Below, piece after piece: positions 1 through 12,289 of a stretch of 64,000 bases of DNA. The notes beneath the pieces were generated by a model. The model had not been told where the DNA came from and did no database searches. It saw nothing but the letters and a program-made list of their open reading frames with translations. The position numbers were made by a program, and so were the translations under genes. How positions within the stretch are numbered: the first letter of the stretch is position 1; each line of letters begins with the position of its first letter. This DNA is from Chromobotia macracanthus (taxonomy: Eukaryota > Chordata > Actinopteri > Cypriniformes > Botiidae): the NCBI GenBank assembly GCA_036877525.1, contig JAZGTH010000041.1, positions 372,001-436,000 of the forward strand, given 5' to 3'.

Positions 1-1040
1 TATTTGATTCCCTGCTGATTTTGTACATGCCCACTTAAAACAGAAATGATCGGTCTATAATTTTAATGGTAGGTTTATTTTAACAGTGAGAGACAGAATA
101 ACAACAACAAAAATCCAGAAAAATGCATTTCAAAAAAGTTATAAATTGATTTGCATTTTAATGAGTGAAATAGGTTTTTTACCCAACTTGAACCTTCAGC
201 TTCCTCCACAGATTTTCTATGGGATTAAGGACAGGAGACTGGCTAGGCCACTCCAGGACCTTAATGTGCTTTTCTTGAGCCACTACTTTGTTGCCTTGGC
301 TCTGTGTTTTGGGTCATTGTCATGCTGAAATACTTATCCACGACTCATTTTCAATGCCTGGCCCCATCCATCGTCCCTTCGATGTGGTGCAGTTGTCCTG
401 TGCCCTTAGCAGAAAAACATCCCCAAAAATGTTTCCACCTCCATGTTTGACAGTTGGGATGGTGTTCTTGGGGTCATAGGCAGCGTTCCTCCTCCTCCAA
501 ACACGGTGTGTTGAGTTGATGCCAAAGAGCTCGATTTTGGTCTCATCTGATCACAACACTTTCACCCAGTTCTCCTCTGAATCATTCAGATGTTCATGGG
601 CAAACTTCAGACGGGCCTGTACATGTGCTTTCTTGAGCAAGGGGACCTTGTGGGCGCAGCATTTCAGTCCTTCACAGCGTAGTGTTACCAATTGTTTTCT
701 TGGTGACTATGGTCCCAGCTGCCTTGAGATCATTGACAACATCCTCCCATGTAGTTCTGGGCTGATTCCTCACCATTCCCATGATCATTGGAACTCCACA
801 AGGTGAGATCTTGCATGGAGCCCCAGACAGAGGGAGACTGACAGTTATTTTGTTTCTTCCAACTGTTGTCACCTTTCTCACCAAGCTGCTTGGCAAAGGT
901 CTTGTAGCCCATTCCAGCCTTGTGTAGATCTACAATCTTGTCCCTGACATCATTGGACAGCTCTTTGGTTTTGACTATGGTGGAGAGTTTGGAGTCTGAT
1001 TGATTGCTTCTGTGGACATGTGTCTTTTATACAGGTAACA
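1..1040 (-). mobile_element. Tc1-like DNA transposon, decayed, cut by left edge
   Basis: Reading the minus strand gives recognisable pieces of a fish Tc1-type DDE transposase in shifting frames. The N-terminal HTH part lies at about 896-672 (KTFAKQLGEKVTTVGR-like, then SGAPCKISP, RNQPRTTWEDVVNDL). The first catalytic Asp sits in SDETKIELFGINS near 540, preceded by a stop where Trp is expected. Further pieces are the second Asp in a DNDPKH-like segment near 320 and the Glu in NPIENLW near 215. SPDLNP is altered to SPVLNP. AT-rich 3' sequence typical of these elements runs from 150 to the left edge. The right end stops about 1040 without a clear inverted repeat. Many stops and frameshifts mean it is dead. 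The Tc1 family is secure; the subfamily is not. Confidence 0.88.
672..896 (-). pseudogene. Tc1 transposase N-terminal fragment
   Basis: An open segment of about 74 codons covers the second half of the paired-type DNA-binding region and the linker of a Tc1 transposase (motifs TTVGR, SGAPCKISP, NQPRTTWEDVVNDLKAAG, TKKTIGN). The family protein is about 340 residues, so this is roughly a fifth. The frame breaks at both ends and resumes in other frames, matching the rest of the element between 1 and 670. No expression signal is seen. It is a pseudogene inside the transposon. Confidence 0.85.
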
Positions 1041-3512
1041 AGTAATTTATGATAAATGCAGATTTATAAAGACTCTGCCTTTAACTTTCTCAGCTCTGTT
1101 GCTTTAAATGTCTCATTCATAATAATGAGGTCTGATCACTTCCACTGTCAGATTCCTGATCACTGCTGTCCACATCTGTCCTGTCTGGCCTACAGGAGTG
1201 TCCTCAGATGAGCTTCAGAACATTCTGCAGCAAACACTGTTCTGGATTTCCACTCTTTGTACAAATGATTGTCAAGACATGAATGATATACACCGTGTGT
1301 CACCTTTTCTACTGTAGTTTTGCTTTTCTGAGCTGAAGTAAGTCACCAGCAATATTAGCCACATATGAAATGCTCCCTAAACTTGATGGAAATGTATTAG
1401 TAAAACTAAGAATGTGTTTACTTTTTTTTGGTATGTATTATGTTCTTGATTAAAACACTAGCAAAGGTCTAAATGTGTGATTGGAAGAGCATGTGGAAGA
1501 GTCAAACAGATATTATTACATATTTGCTATTAAGAATTTATGTAGACCAGTAATGATGTAATTTTAAGAACTGTGCAAATGAGATTGACTAGTCAGAGTA
1601 ACATTATATTGATTATTGTTTGTGGTGTAATTTTACTGAATAGTTCTACAATAGTAATTCTACACAGAATTACATAGTGTCACTCTATATTATGGTATTT
1701 GTACTTTAGACATTTTTCAAGGCTATAAAATTTCCAAAACGTGAGAGAGGGTGTAGCTGCTACCTGATTGGCCAATTTCTCTAAAGGCCACCTCTACAAC
1801 TAAACCTAACCATATTAAACCTGTAAAATGTGAAAATGCCTCTATGCAGAGAATAAGCAATTTGAGATTAGCCTTTGTATAAATACCATACCATTTGGTT
1901 TAGTCATTAGCTGAGGCTCAGCTGTGGCCACCATACTGAGAACATGACAGCTGCATGACACGGTGGTTCAAGAACACCAGTAAAACCAAGCTCACCTTTA
2001 TTAACATGCACACACTCTTGCTAAACTGTAAGCTGCTCTGTTCAGCCCTACAAGATTCAATCATTAAACATTTTAACATGATAAATAAATCATAAGAAAG
2101 TCAAAAGCATATTGTGTAGAAGGTCCTATCTGAACTCTGGCTGGTCCTGTGTTGTGGAAAACACCTTTCAATAAATACAGTCAAGAATTCCAGGTGCCAA
2201 AAAAATGACGATCTGTATTGCTTGAGACAACAAAGCTCACAGAAAAGTCCCAAGTATCCACAACCTTGAATCTGACTCCCTTTTATACACATTCGATAAC
2301 ATGTATTTTCATTATCAGGTGACCTCATTTTTGTTTTTTTAATTTCTTCCAGTCCATTCTAACTGTGGCAAAGACACGGTAGGATAATTAAAAAAAGACT
2401 TGTAATGACTTTAGTAATGAATTTATTCAAACTAAAAGATTTCCATATAGAGTAATTATAAAACGTGCACATGTGCAAAAGATCAAAACTTAACAAAATT
2501 GTAGTGCTCAGTGACTATATTGAAATATACCAAGTATGTGTGAAAATATACCATACATATCATGCATATCAGAAAATATACCATAGCTGTCAAAACATAT
2601 TGCCGTGTTGTTGATGGTATGACTGAGGGTCGCTGCTGTCAACTGCACTGAACCAGATCTCAAACAGCGTTTGACAGATCATCAATCACAATAAGACTCC
2701 ACTCAGAGTGGGAGCAGATACAGCAGGGTCTATGACATAGGTAAGAACATCCCTGTAGAGGTCTGAGAAAACTAAAGTGACAGAGTTTAGTTACAACTGT
2801 ACAGTCATTTTGGTGCTCTGCAGTCTTGTGTGATCCTAAAATCCTCACACCTGTATGGTGAATGTTATACTGCAGCAAGGTTTGTTGTATATCTGCATTT
2901 AAATATACTATCATATAAATAAACTATACATGACCTATTTTATTTTTCATTTTGAAGTCGTGTTTAAATAGGGTCCACTAAATGTTAGAAGCAGGTTTGC
3001 AGGTTTTATGGATCTTACTGTATGCACATGGACACCTTACTTCAGAACATAATTTTAATGCATCATTAAATTATATTTGACTATCCCTATACCTTCTAAG
3101 AGGCTCCACAGTTCAACCTCTTAATCAGCATATATAATATGATAAGCATATAGCTGACTCTTGTCAGTATATCACTGTCTCTTTATTTAACAATAAAAAT
3201 TATACAATAGTGTTTTAATTTTGACAGTCTCGTTCAATTGATAAGCAATTAATTATGTTAAAAAAATGTGGGTCATTTCCATCAAAAAGAATTACCTTCA
3301 GCAAAGACAAATCAGAGACAGACTTGATGATTGAGATCAGATCTCTCTGTGGAGCACTGGCTGTTGTCAGTCTCATTGTGCATACAAAAATCTCACTGGA
3401 TTATTACATTTAATGGCAAAAAGAATGTTTGGAAATGTAAACTTATAATTCCCACTAACACTACAACAAAAGATACAAATAACTTGCTTAAAACCATTTT
3501 TTGAAAATACTA
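1041..3512. other. No assignable gene
   Basis: AT-rich sequence in which I recognise no coding domain or repeat family. Short open stretches (for example minus 2101-2328 and 2660-2914) have no domain pattern and look random. A minus-strand stretch at about 3390-3293 is open and ends in a donor-like AAG/gtaatt, but nothing supports it as a real exon. Confidence 0.5.
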
Positions 3513-3545
3513 ATGTGCCTAAGACTTTTGCACAGTACTGTACAG
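3513..3545. repeat. Tc1/mariner-type terminal scrap
   Basis: The string ctaagacttttgcacagtac is widespread in fish genomes as the terminal part of Tc1/mariner-type elements. Only one end is seen and no transposase lies beside it, so it is a solo end or a small non-autonomous relic. Assignment rests on recall of the motif. Confidence 0.5.
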
Positions 3546-3744
3546 TGCCACCAACATAGTGTTAAGGTTTAGCATCTTTCTCTGACCATTTACTGAAAAG
3601 AAATGAGTTATAGTTAAACCTTACCGAGTCATAACCCTTGTGACAACTTTCCCTTGAGACATTTTGCCCCGTCTCCCTATAGGTGGGTTCTGAATGCTTG
3701 ATGGTGATGCTGCACACCGTGTTTATTACGCTGGATCTTCTCAT

Positions 3745-4012
3745 CTGATTGGCTGAGAGGAAACAGCCAGGACATCACGGGTCCATCTGAACCCGCAACT
3801 TAACCCAGATCATCTTTAGCCATGCGGAACTCTGCTCACTTCACACGTCCTAATGTTGCGTTGTAGCATCATTGCTCGTGCGTGATGTGTCTGGGTAGAT
3901 GAAAGTAGATCGGACTTATCGGTCGGTAGATCGGTCTTTCATTTAGTGATGACTAAAGACGCTGGGCGGACATCTGTGAGCATTTCAGGTAAAATCCGCA
4001 TAATTTTCACTG
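3745..4012 (+). promoter_or_regulatory. CpG-richer patch, possible promoter and 5' exon
   Basis: This stretch is less AT-rich and has more CpG than its surroundings. It holds an inverted CCAAT box (gattggctgag near 3748) and ends in a donor-like junction, gagcatttcag/gtaaaatcc, at about 3990. That combination fits a CCAAT promoter followed by a non-coding first exon on the plus strand, but no TATA box, coding exon or acceptor partner was found. It could equally be the 5' region of an unrecognised retroelement. Confidence 0.25.
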
Positions 4013-5899
4013 ATTCACAATCCGACGTCATTTTGCACAGTTACTCTCATCATAATTTGCCACCGTGAAGATGCGATCTTAGTTCAGATCGTCGGTGATA
4101 GCATCAGATTCAGCTGCAGTTTACTTTCCAGTGCGATGCTGATGTCCGTCATGGGCGGGTGTCTAATGTGATGTTCATTCAAAACAGTTTATTTTAGTTT
4201 GTAATAATCCTGGCTGTTGAGAAATGGGTAGCACTGTGTTCAATTCAATTTAATTTTATTTTTATAGCGCTTTTAACAATGTTGCATTGCTTCAAAACGG
4301 CTTTACCTATGAAACTAAAACACAGAAAACAGAACAATTATCGAATAGAATACATGGTACTATCTCATATACATGATTAAATGGATGTGCATATAAAATA
4401 TTTATTGTCATTGCATGCGAAGTCTCATACCTATGAGCATGCAATGAGATGGCACTTTTAAAATTATTTTAAAATTATTACAAATTATTAATTTAGAGAT
4501 TAATTTTATATTATTAATATAAATAATTTTACAGGGAGTATAAGGGATTTGCAATAATACCATAAAACACTGCATAATGAAATAGAATGGGAGACAAAGA
4601 AATAGTGAAATAGTAGTCTTTAGGACTGTAGTTAGATTTTTATTCTAAAAACAGTATTAACAATTTACAAAACCCTAAGTCATGTTAAATGTCAGTCTAC
4701 CAGTAGGCAAGCCAACAGGGTGACAGTGGCAAGGAACCAAAACTCCAATGATGTATAGATGGAGAAAAACCTTGGGATTAACCAGGCTCAACCAGGAGGG
4801 CCATTCTCTCCTGGCACATTAAAACTGCAATTTGTAACTTTTTGAAAGTTTAAAAAATAAGTCCATCATATTCCCACTGCTTTGGGGTGATCCAAGTTTT
4901 GGCTGTAATCATCTTAAATCGACATAAGGATGACAATCTAACTGATTATGGAACCAAATAGGACTAGTGTCAGGTCAAATTGGAGCTGGGTCTGTCTGTC
5001 TCATGAGTTGTCCCATCCCACCTTCCCACCATCTGGTCTGGATAAAGTCCAGATTCTGCTGATTACAGGACCTTGAGAAAATGACAGGCAGACAGACTTA
5101 ATGCAGCCTCAACAATTTGAGTAATAAATCTATAGGACTGGGTCTATCTGCCTCCTGGACAACACTGGGAAGAGTTTCACTGGTGCATTTTAAACCAGCT
5201 GGAGGTTTTGAACCTGCAGGGCAGCCACCCAGTAAAGCATTGCAATAATCAAGTCTTGATGTCATTAATGTATAGATAAACTTTTCGGTGTTTTACACAG
5301 AGAGCATGTGCCATAGTTGATATAGTGATATATTTTTAAGATGGAAAAATGCAGTTTTACAATCTTAAATCTGGCTTTCAAAGGAAAAATTGCTATCAAA
5401 TAAGACACCCAGATTCTTATCCGATGACGCAGGCTTTACAGAGCATTCAAAGGTAAGACTCTGGGTTGTACTGTGTGGAAGATTTTGGTCCAATAATTAG
5501 TAGTAGAAAGTTGTTAGTCATCCAAGTTTTAATATTGACTATAAATTTTGTTAGAAATGTACAGCTGAGTATCATCAGCATAGCAGTGAACATTAACTCC
5601 ATGTCTCTTAATAATTGCTCCCAGAGGTAGTATATACATGGTGAAAAGCAGAGGTCCAAGCACTGAACCCTGCCGCACTCCATACTGAACTTGTGATCAA
5701 TCTGACAGCTTTTCACTCACAGCAACAATCTGGAATTGGTCAGATCAATATGATTTAAACTATGCCAGTGCACTTCTATTTATGGCAACATAATTTACAA
5801 GCCTATCAATTGGTCAGTATTGTCAAAGGCTGCATTAAGGTTGATTTAGCACTAGAAGAGACATGCAACCATGATCAGCCAATGAGAGCAAATCATTTG

Positions 5900-6223
5900 T
5901 CATGATGAAAACAGTCTTATTACAATGATACGGTCCGATTCCTGATTAGAAATCCACACAGATATTGTTTCAGAAATAACATATCTGTGAGGACACCACC
6001 TTCTCAAGTATTTTTGCAATAAATGTAAATTTGAGATGGGTCTGTAATTTACAAGTTCCTTTGGATCAAGTTGTGTTTTTTTAACAAGATGTCTGATAAC
6101 AGTCAACTTGTATGGTTTTGGGACATATCCCAACACCAATGATGAACTAATAATACTATATAGAAGATCAATAATTTCAGGAAACATCTCTTCCAGCAAC
6201 CCTGTAGGTATATGATCAAGCAT
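5900..6223 (-). pseudogene. LINE reverse transcriptase fragment (fingers)
   Basis: The 107-codon open stretch holds the region before and including RT motif 1. DHIPTGLLEEMFPEI is the usual DPIPT..L lead-in, and VIRHLVKKTQLDPKELVNYRPISNL is the conserved pivot into the fingers. It then loses frame (YLRRWCPH), and only traces of palm sequence are visible toward 5450, so catalytic Asp motifs cannot be confirmed. It belongs to the LINE at 4236-7137 and is not functional. Confidence 0.8.
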
Positions 6224-6859
6224 ATATGTTGATTTAGATTATTTAATTTTTGACAGTTCATCCTTAACTATAGTAGAGATTGACTGGAGTTGTTCCTTGG
6301 GCAAACTATGATGCGCTGTCTGGTGTGATTTGTGTAGCAGGCAAAATGTTAGATTTTTTTCTCTGACAGTATCTATTTTGTTATTAAATAAATTCATAAA
6401 ATCCTCACTGTTATGATATTGACAACTGTCTGAGGCAGTTGACGCTTTTATATTGTTATTTTAGCCACTACATTAAATAAATATTTAGAGTTGTGTTTAT
6501 TGTCTTATAAAATTTGAGAACTCCATATCTGGAGTTTTTAAGGCCTTTCTGTAATTTGAAACACTCTCCTTTCATGCTGTACGGAATACCTCTAATTTTG
6601 TTTGCTTCCAGTTATTCTCTGGAATTTTTCTCTGTTTCTCCAGTTATTCTCCATTTTCCAGGCTGCTATTTTTATGGTGTGGGTATGCTTGTTATACCAC
6701 AGCGTTGGGGTGCTATTCTTTATCTTCTTTAAGCGTAGAGAAACAATTGTGTCTAAGGTGTTAGAAGAGGGAATTAACATTTTCTGTTGTATTGTCAAGG
6801 TTTTTAAAGTTATGTGTTCTGCTGAGGATTTGAGATAGTTTAGGTAGATTATTGATAAA

Positions 6860-7110
6860 ACAATCTTTAGTGGCAGAAGTTATTGTTCTACCATATTTGT
6901 AGCAAGGAGCTGATTTTGCAACCATAGGTAAATGTATTATACAGGATACCAAATAATGATCAGAAATGTCTTCACTCTGCTGCAGAATATTAATGTCATC
7001 AGCATTTACACCATAGGACAGTATTAAGTCTAAAGTATGATTACATCAAGTGGGTCCTGACTTGTTGTGAGACACCGTTAGAGTTTAAAATGTCTTTGAA
7101 AGCCAACCCC
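6860..7110 (-). pseudogene. LINE endonuclease C-terminal remnant
   Basis: On the minus strand, segments reading HTLDLILSYGV and EDISDHYLVSCII correspond to the end of an apurinic-type endonuclease domain, including the SDH motif that supplies the catalytic Asp-His pair. The upstream half of the domain is missing because the element is 5'-truncated near 7137. Frames shift several times. This fixes the strand and 5' limit of LINE copy 1. Confidence 0.65.
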
Positions 7111-7244
7111 AATGCATCTTTCTCATTATCAATAATACAAATAATGTGACTTTTAACAATATTTTTATTTATTAAAATTAATTTTGATTACACAGTATAT
7201 TTCACAGATTGAACCCTACTTCCCACATGGGAAGAGTAAGACGA

Positions 7245-7275
7245 TGTAAAGAAAGGAAAGAAAAGAAAGAAAGAC
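7245..7275. repeat. GAAA-rich microsatellite
   Basis: Short purine-rich run of aaag/gaaa units directly downstream of the hAT-like stop codon. It has no coding meaning. Confidence 0.6.
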
Positions 7276-7291
7276 ACACTCATGTGCAAAG

Positions 7292-7690
7292 CTAGCACTG
7301 TTTATCAGAGCACATTATTTTTCTGGGCTTTTTAAAGAACAGCTGCAAAACCTCTGAATATATGAATGCCTCTGGCACTGGTCCATCAATTGAAATTCGT
7401 AGACCTGAAGTGGTGACCTGAAGAAAAAGATGACACTTGGCTTTAAATTAACTATCCAGAAATTGTATACTAAAAACCTTTAGTACTGAAAGAAAAATAA
7501 AATTTACTTACCCTGTTCATTGCTGAAAAATCCCTCTCACAGTTTACACTGGAGATGGGGATGACCAGCCCTGCTGACGTTAAAATGCAATGTTGGGGTA
7601 TATGTTAGCCCATTCATCATGTTCACTGGGCAGATTCTGCATTTGATCACAGAGCAAAAGAGCATGCAGGGTAATTGACACATTTACAGA
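7292..7690 (-). pseudogene. hAT/ZNF862-like transposase C-terminus, two exons
   Basis: The minus strand reads SVNCERDFSAMNR, the conserved C-terminal dimerisation motif of hAT-type transposases and the ZNF862-like proteins derived from them. It is followed by a consensus donor (agg/gtaagt, 7511-7510). After a 94-bp intron-like stretch (7418-7511) ending in ttcttcag, the frame resumes as VTTSGLRISIDGP and continues to a stop at 7292-7294; the RISI-GP motif also belongs to this family. Upstream (about 7690-7570) a segment reads SEHDEWANIYPNIAF, separated by one frameshift. The family protein is several hundred residues, so only the tail remains. Whether it was a transposon or a host-domesticated gene is open. 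Confidence 0.6.
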
Positions 7691-7984
7691 TTTTAAACAG
7701 TAAGACAGATGAGAAATGATTTCAGTTCATGTAATTCAAGTAATTGCCCTTGAAGGGCAAATAAATAATGCGTTATTTACATTTACATTTATTCATTTAG
7801 CAGACGCTTTTATCCAAAGCGACTTACAAGTGCGGAATATAACAAGCAAGTCAACCTGAAGAGGCAACTAGACACAATAAGTGCTCATAATACAACTTTC
7901 AGACATTGCTCAGAGTATCATATGCTACAACAAGGGAGAGATTTAAAGGGAAGAGGGATAGGAAATGAAGGGAAAGGGTTTTTT

Positions 7985-9700
7985 TTATGATGATGTTAAG
8001 TGCTCACGAAAGAGATGTGTTTTCAGCTGTCTTTTGAATATTGCCAGGGATTCTGCATTACGGATGTAGGCAGGAAGATCATTCCACCAGCATGGAGTAG
8101 TGAACGAAAATGATCTGGAGAGTGATTTTGTGCCTCTCTGTGATGGTGCCACAAGCCTTCGTTCCTTCTGTGATCGCAGGCTTCTGGTAGGAGCATAGAC
8201 TCGTAAGAATGAGTGAAAGTAGGAGGGTGCTGACCCAGTGATAGATCTGTAAGCAAGCGTCAAGGCCTTGAACTTGATGCGAGCAGTGAGCGGTAGCCAA
8301 TGCAGAGAGATGAGGAGAGGGGTGACATGGGCTCTTTTGGGCTCGTTGAAGACGAGACGCGCTGCAGCATTCTGAATCATTTGTAGAGGCTTGATTGTGC
8401 ATGATGGCAGTCCTGCCAGAAGAGCATTGCAGTAATCAAGCCTAGAAATGACCAGAGCCTGGACGAAAGGTTGTGTTGCATGTTCTGTTAGAAAAGGCCT
8501 GATTTTCCTGATGTTATGTAATGCAAATCTGCATGACCGAGCCGTCTTAGCAATGTGTTCTTTGAAGGTCAGTTGGTCATCAAAGATTACTCCAAGATTT
8601 CTGGCCAAATTTGATGGGGTAATTGAAGATGTACCTAATTGGATGGTGAAATCGTGATGTAGGGTTGGATTGGCAGGGAAGACAAGAAGCTCAGTCTTTG
8701 CCAGGTTGAGCTGCAGATGGTGTTCTTTGATCCACGCCGGGATGTCCGCCAGACAGCTTGACACACGTGCAGCTACCGTGGGATCATCTGGAAGGAATGA
8801 AAGGAAGAGCTGCGTGTCGTCAGCATAGCAATGGTAAGAGAACCCATGTGCATGTATGATGGGGCCCAGTGATGTTGTGTATATGGAGAAGAGGAGGGGT
8901 CCAAGAACAGAACCCTGGGGAACCCCAGTGATCTGCTGATTAACTTTGGATACTTCCCCTCTCCAGGAAACCCTGAAAGACCTACCAGTAAGGTAGGTTT
9001 CAAACCAATGAAGTGGAGTACCTGTGATGCCCAGTAACGCGAGGGTGGACAGAAGGATCTGGTGATTGACTGTGTCAAAGGCAGCGGATAGATGAGGCAG
9101 AATGAGGACTGATGATTTTGAGTTAGCGTTTGCAATCCGTAGGGACTCAGTGACCGACAGTAGTGCAATCTCTGTTGAGTGGCTGCTCTTGAAACCGGAT
9201 TGGTTGGTGTCCAATTGGTTGTTCTGAGTGAGGAAAGAAGACACCTGATTGAAAACAACTCGTTCAAGAGTTTTTGCTATGAATAGTAGGAGAGAGACAG
9301 GTCTGTAACTATCTACAAGTAAAGTATCTAATGTGGGTTTTTTAAGCAGTGGGGTTACCCAAGCCTGCTTGAATGCGGTAGGGAAGATGCCAGTGTGGAG
9401 AGATGTGCTGATGATGTGAGTAAGTGCTGGTGCAAGTGCAGGAGCGATGGATTGTAGGAGGTGTGAGGGAATGGGATCTAGAGGGCAGGTGGTGGGATGA
9501 CTGGTGAGGAGATGTTTGGAAACTTCTGTCTCAGTGAGGGAAGAGAAGGAAGACAGGAGATGTGTGCCTGTGTATGTGGTTGGTCTGGGTTCCTGTGTGT
9601 GTGGAGCTGAGAACTGGCTGCTGATGTTGGATGTTTTGTCAGTGAAGGATTTAGCAAACTCATCAGCAGTTAAAGGTTGTGGGTGGTGGTGGAGGGGGAC
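7985..9700 (-). pseudogene. L2 reverse transcriptase and C-terminal domain
   Basis: The frame is open for over 550 codons. Upstream of the first possible start near 9244 it already reads the RT lead-in (PTTCPLDPIPS, PLLKKPTLD, DSYRPVSLL), so the domain does not begin at 9244. It then reads QSGFKSSHSTEIALL, LSAAFDTVNH, TGVPQGSVLGPLLF and the catalytic HCYADDTQLF (both Asp codons at 8816-8821). The thumb and C-terminal part follow (LGVIFDDQLTF, RLDYCNALLAGLP, WNDLPAYIRNAESL). All RT catalytic residues are present. The element lacks its 5' half and has a frameshift upstream, so it cannot move itself but could once have supplied RT. It acts on its own RNA, and probably on SINEs sharing the L2 tail. 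Confidence 0.9.
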
Positions 9701-10205
9701 AGAGGAGAGAGTTGAATGTTTTGAAGAGTGTGTGTGTGTTTAAAGCGTTGTTGATTTTATTGTGGAAATATGTGGATTTAGCAGCATGGATTTCACCAGA
9801 AAAGAATGAGAGCAGAGATTGATAGTTACCTAGGTCAGATGAGTCTTTGGATTTGTGCCATTTTCTCTCTGCAGCCCTTAGTTTAGCCCGGTGTTCACGA
9901 AGAGCATCAGATAACCAGGGATTAGAGGGAGTAGCACATGCAGGCCTGGATGACAGACGACAGAGCCTGTCTAGAGAGGAAGTTAAGGTGGAACATAAGG
10001 TGTCTGTTGCTGTATTCACATCCAGAGATGAGAATTGTGAGGGAGAGGGAAGAGCAGCAGATACAGCAGAGGAAAGATGAGAATAAGAAAGAGAGCGCAG
10101 GTTTCTTCTGAAGGTGATGGGTAAAATGGTCGGAGGTGCACAGATAGGGAGTTGCAGATTAAAAGTGATGAAGAAATGATCCGCAACATGCAGAGGTTTT
10201 ACCAA
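9663..10205 (-). pseudogene. L2 endonuclease-RT linker
   Basis: The 180-codon open stretch lies between the endonuclease and RT domains. It starts after the SDH-like VADHFFITFNLQL at the end of the endonuclease and includes NPWLSDALREHRAKLRAAERKW, the usual basic linker of these LINEs. Its frame ends at 9663 in a proline/C-rich tract, exactly where the downstream RT frame takes over, so one small indel explains the break. The endonuclease GDFN motif lies just upstream near 10360, at the truncation point. Confidence 0.8.
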
Positions 10206-11284
10206 AATGTTGCCTGTGATACAGTTACGTGTATAAATTAGGTCAAGTTGGTTGCCAGATTTGTGGGTGCTGGCGGTGGTGAGTCGATTGAGATCGAATG
10301 AGGCTAGGAGAGAGAGGAAGTCAGAAGCTTTTCTAGCTGGATGTTGAAATCACCAAAAAGTACAAGTGGGCTGCCATTCTATTCTAGTGGTAACTAGATT
10401 TTAATTATTTAAATATATATTTTACTCAAATACTTTAGGTTCTCTGTTCTAACTTCATAAAAAGCTTCTTACAAGTGAACTAATCATTCTTTTTGATTTT
10501 GCTGTGTCTTATACAATGACACCACTTTAAATCCACTATACAGACAAACTGACAGTAAAAGGAACTTAGACATAGGCCTATATGATATTCATACTGTCTG
10601 TCAAACATATATAAAACACACATTATTTTACACAAAGAATGCATGCTTATTGATAATTTATGTTTAAAAACAAACACATTTATTTTAATGCAACCTTTTA
10701 AAGTGTAGTTTTACTTTGCAATTTTGTGAAATGTTCATTTTCTATCTGAAAAGTATGTCAACTCAGACAAATAAGGTGCTTACATTGGACCATGGTGTCA
10801 TGTTGCAGCAATGATAAAATCTTGGCTAGCTAGCCACACAAATCAGCATAGGTTGTTCATGTTATTTTTTTATCAATAACCTAGAGGTACAATGTATGTA
10901 GGTTTAAATTCACAGTCATCTTAAACTTTAGACAGCAGAAGAACTGTACATCTAAAAAGTAACTTTAATACCGCAAAATCAGAATTTTGTTGAAAACTTC
11001 TGCTGAGGTAAAATGATTGTACTCTTTTTTCACAGGCAGAAAGAGAATCCTGCTGAGCATGTGCACATTAAGTGTCATCACTCTAGCTTGTTTCTGAGTG
11101 GAGGAATTGAATGTGTTACTTGCCTCCAGTGTCCCCTACTTTAAAATGTGAACTTTAGACATTTTACATCACCATAATACTAATGCTCTAATTATTGTTC
11201 TAATATTCTAATGCCCTAATTGTCTCTAGTTCATCTTGTCTCAGCAGAATGCAATATCCGCTTGTAAATGTAGCTTTGTAGACT

Positions 11285-11376
11285 AGGCTTGTTGACAAGG
11301 CAAAATGTTCAATGCTCTCGTCCTTTGTAAGTCACTTTGGATAAAAGTGTCTGCTAAATGACTAAATGTAAATGTA
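11285..11376 (+). repeat. L2-type tail of a SINE or LINE
   Basis: aagtcactttggataaaagt followed by gtctgctaaatgactaaatg matches the 3' tail of the L2 LINE at 7775 and of the SINE at 56802. No RT or tRNA head is legible upstream, so this is a 5'-truncated copy. A SINE using the L2 tail is as likely as an L2 itself. Confidence 0.7.
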
Positions 11377-12289
11377 AAACCATAGTAACTTAGTAACTTA
11401 AATAAACCTGATTTTTACTTAAGTATGCTTAATAAAATCAAGTCTTACATATGAAATGGGCATGGGCATTCAAACTTCACAAGGTGTCAAGTTTAGTCTT
11501 TTGAACTTTATTTTGTTATTTTGCAGTAAGTTTGTCCTGTTAGCTTAGTTATAATGTAGCCTGCAGTACTGTCTTTGTCATGATCGTTCACACTTTCCAT
11601 TAGCAAAACAACATAGATGTGGCTACAGTATACAAGTATTTATGTAAATGATTTGTTCATGGCAGATTGCTGTTTGAATGAAGTGTCTATTGTCCATTAC
11701 TGCAGCCATTTACACTCATGCTCAGCTACAGATTGCTAGTTTTCAGTAATGATTTCTGTTGTAATTTAACGATTGTTGAATACTTGGTATCTAGGAAGGA
11801 ATTCTAGGAAGGTATCTAGGAAGGAAAACACTTGGTATCTAGTTTGTAAATAGTTGTTTGTGCTTTCCTTCTAATTTATAAATCTTCTCAATTTTCTCTA
11901 CTTCTTTTCATTTGTTTAAAAAGTAGGGTTTTGGAATGTCATGCAGTGGCCATTTTTTTAAATGTGCCATGCCACAGAAAAAACTTACAAGACATTTTTT
12001 TACAGGTGGTTTTGAGACTACTGTTTTATGGGTTGCTTTGAGACATAAAATATTTATTTTTTATGAAACGATAACTAATTTGAGCATAACATTTTAATTC
12101 CACTGTACTTTAAAATCTATTACTTTTCTTTTTGCTTGTATTAATTCTGACACTTAAACAATAATGTCTCAAGTGTTTTAAACCACAAAATTAAGTCACA
12201 TGGTTTAGGAACTGCATACATTTTAGTATGTGTATATGTAATTTTTATGGTTTGTACTGAAAGTAATAGGGGTGGCTTAACATGTTAAC

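Larger units (their letters stand above)
4236..7137 (-). mobile_element. LINE (CR1/L2-like), copy 1, 5'-truncated
   Basis: The minus strand reads from endonuclease remnants near 7.1 kb through reverse transcriptase pieces near 6.0 kb to a long 3' region. The 3' end is the fish-typical tail seen on the plus strand as ttatttttatagcgctttta near 4260. RT fingers motifs (NYRPISNLHLLQKYL) are legible. The 3' region matches a second copy at 43385-48245 block by block, for example the patches around aactccaatgatgtatagat and gcagggcagccacc. No full frame survives. The family is a Jockey-superfamily LINE; CR1 versus L2 is not decided. Confidence 0.8.
7775..10378 (-). mobile_element. L2 LINE copy 1, 5'-truncated
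   Basis: A minus-strand L2-clade non-LTR retrotransposon. The 3' end at 7775 carries the diagnostic L2 tail (on the minus strand ttggataaaagcgtctgcta, then aaatgaataaatgtaaatgt). Upstream come the C-terminal domain, reverse transcriptase, linker and the last part of the endonuclease, where the element is truncated at about 10378. The coding region is in good shape: the RT frame runs without a stop from roughly 9700 to 7985, and one frameshift in a C-rich tract near 9670-9690 separates it from the upstream frame. A plus-strand copy with internal deletions lies at 43871-46512. This is the better preserved of the two. Confidence 0.92.
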
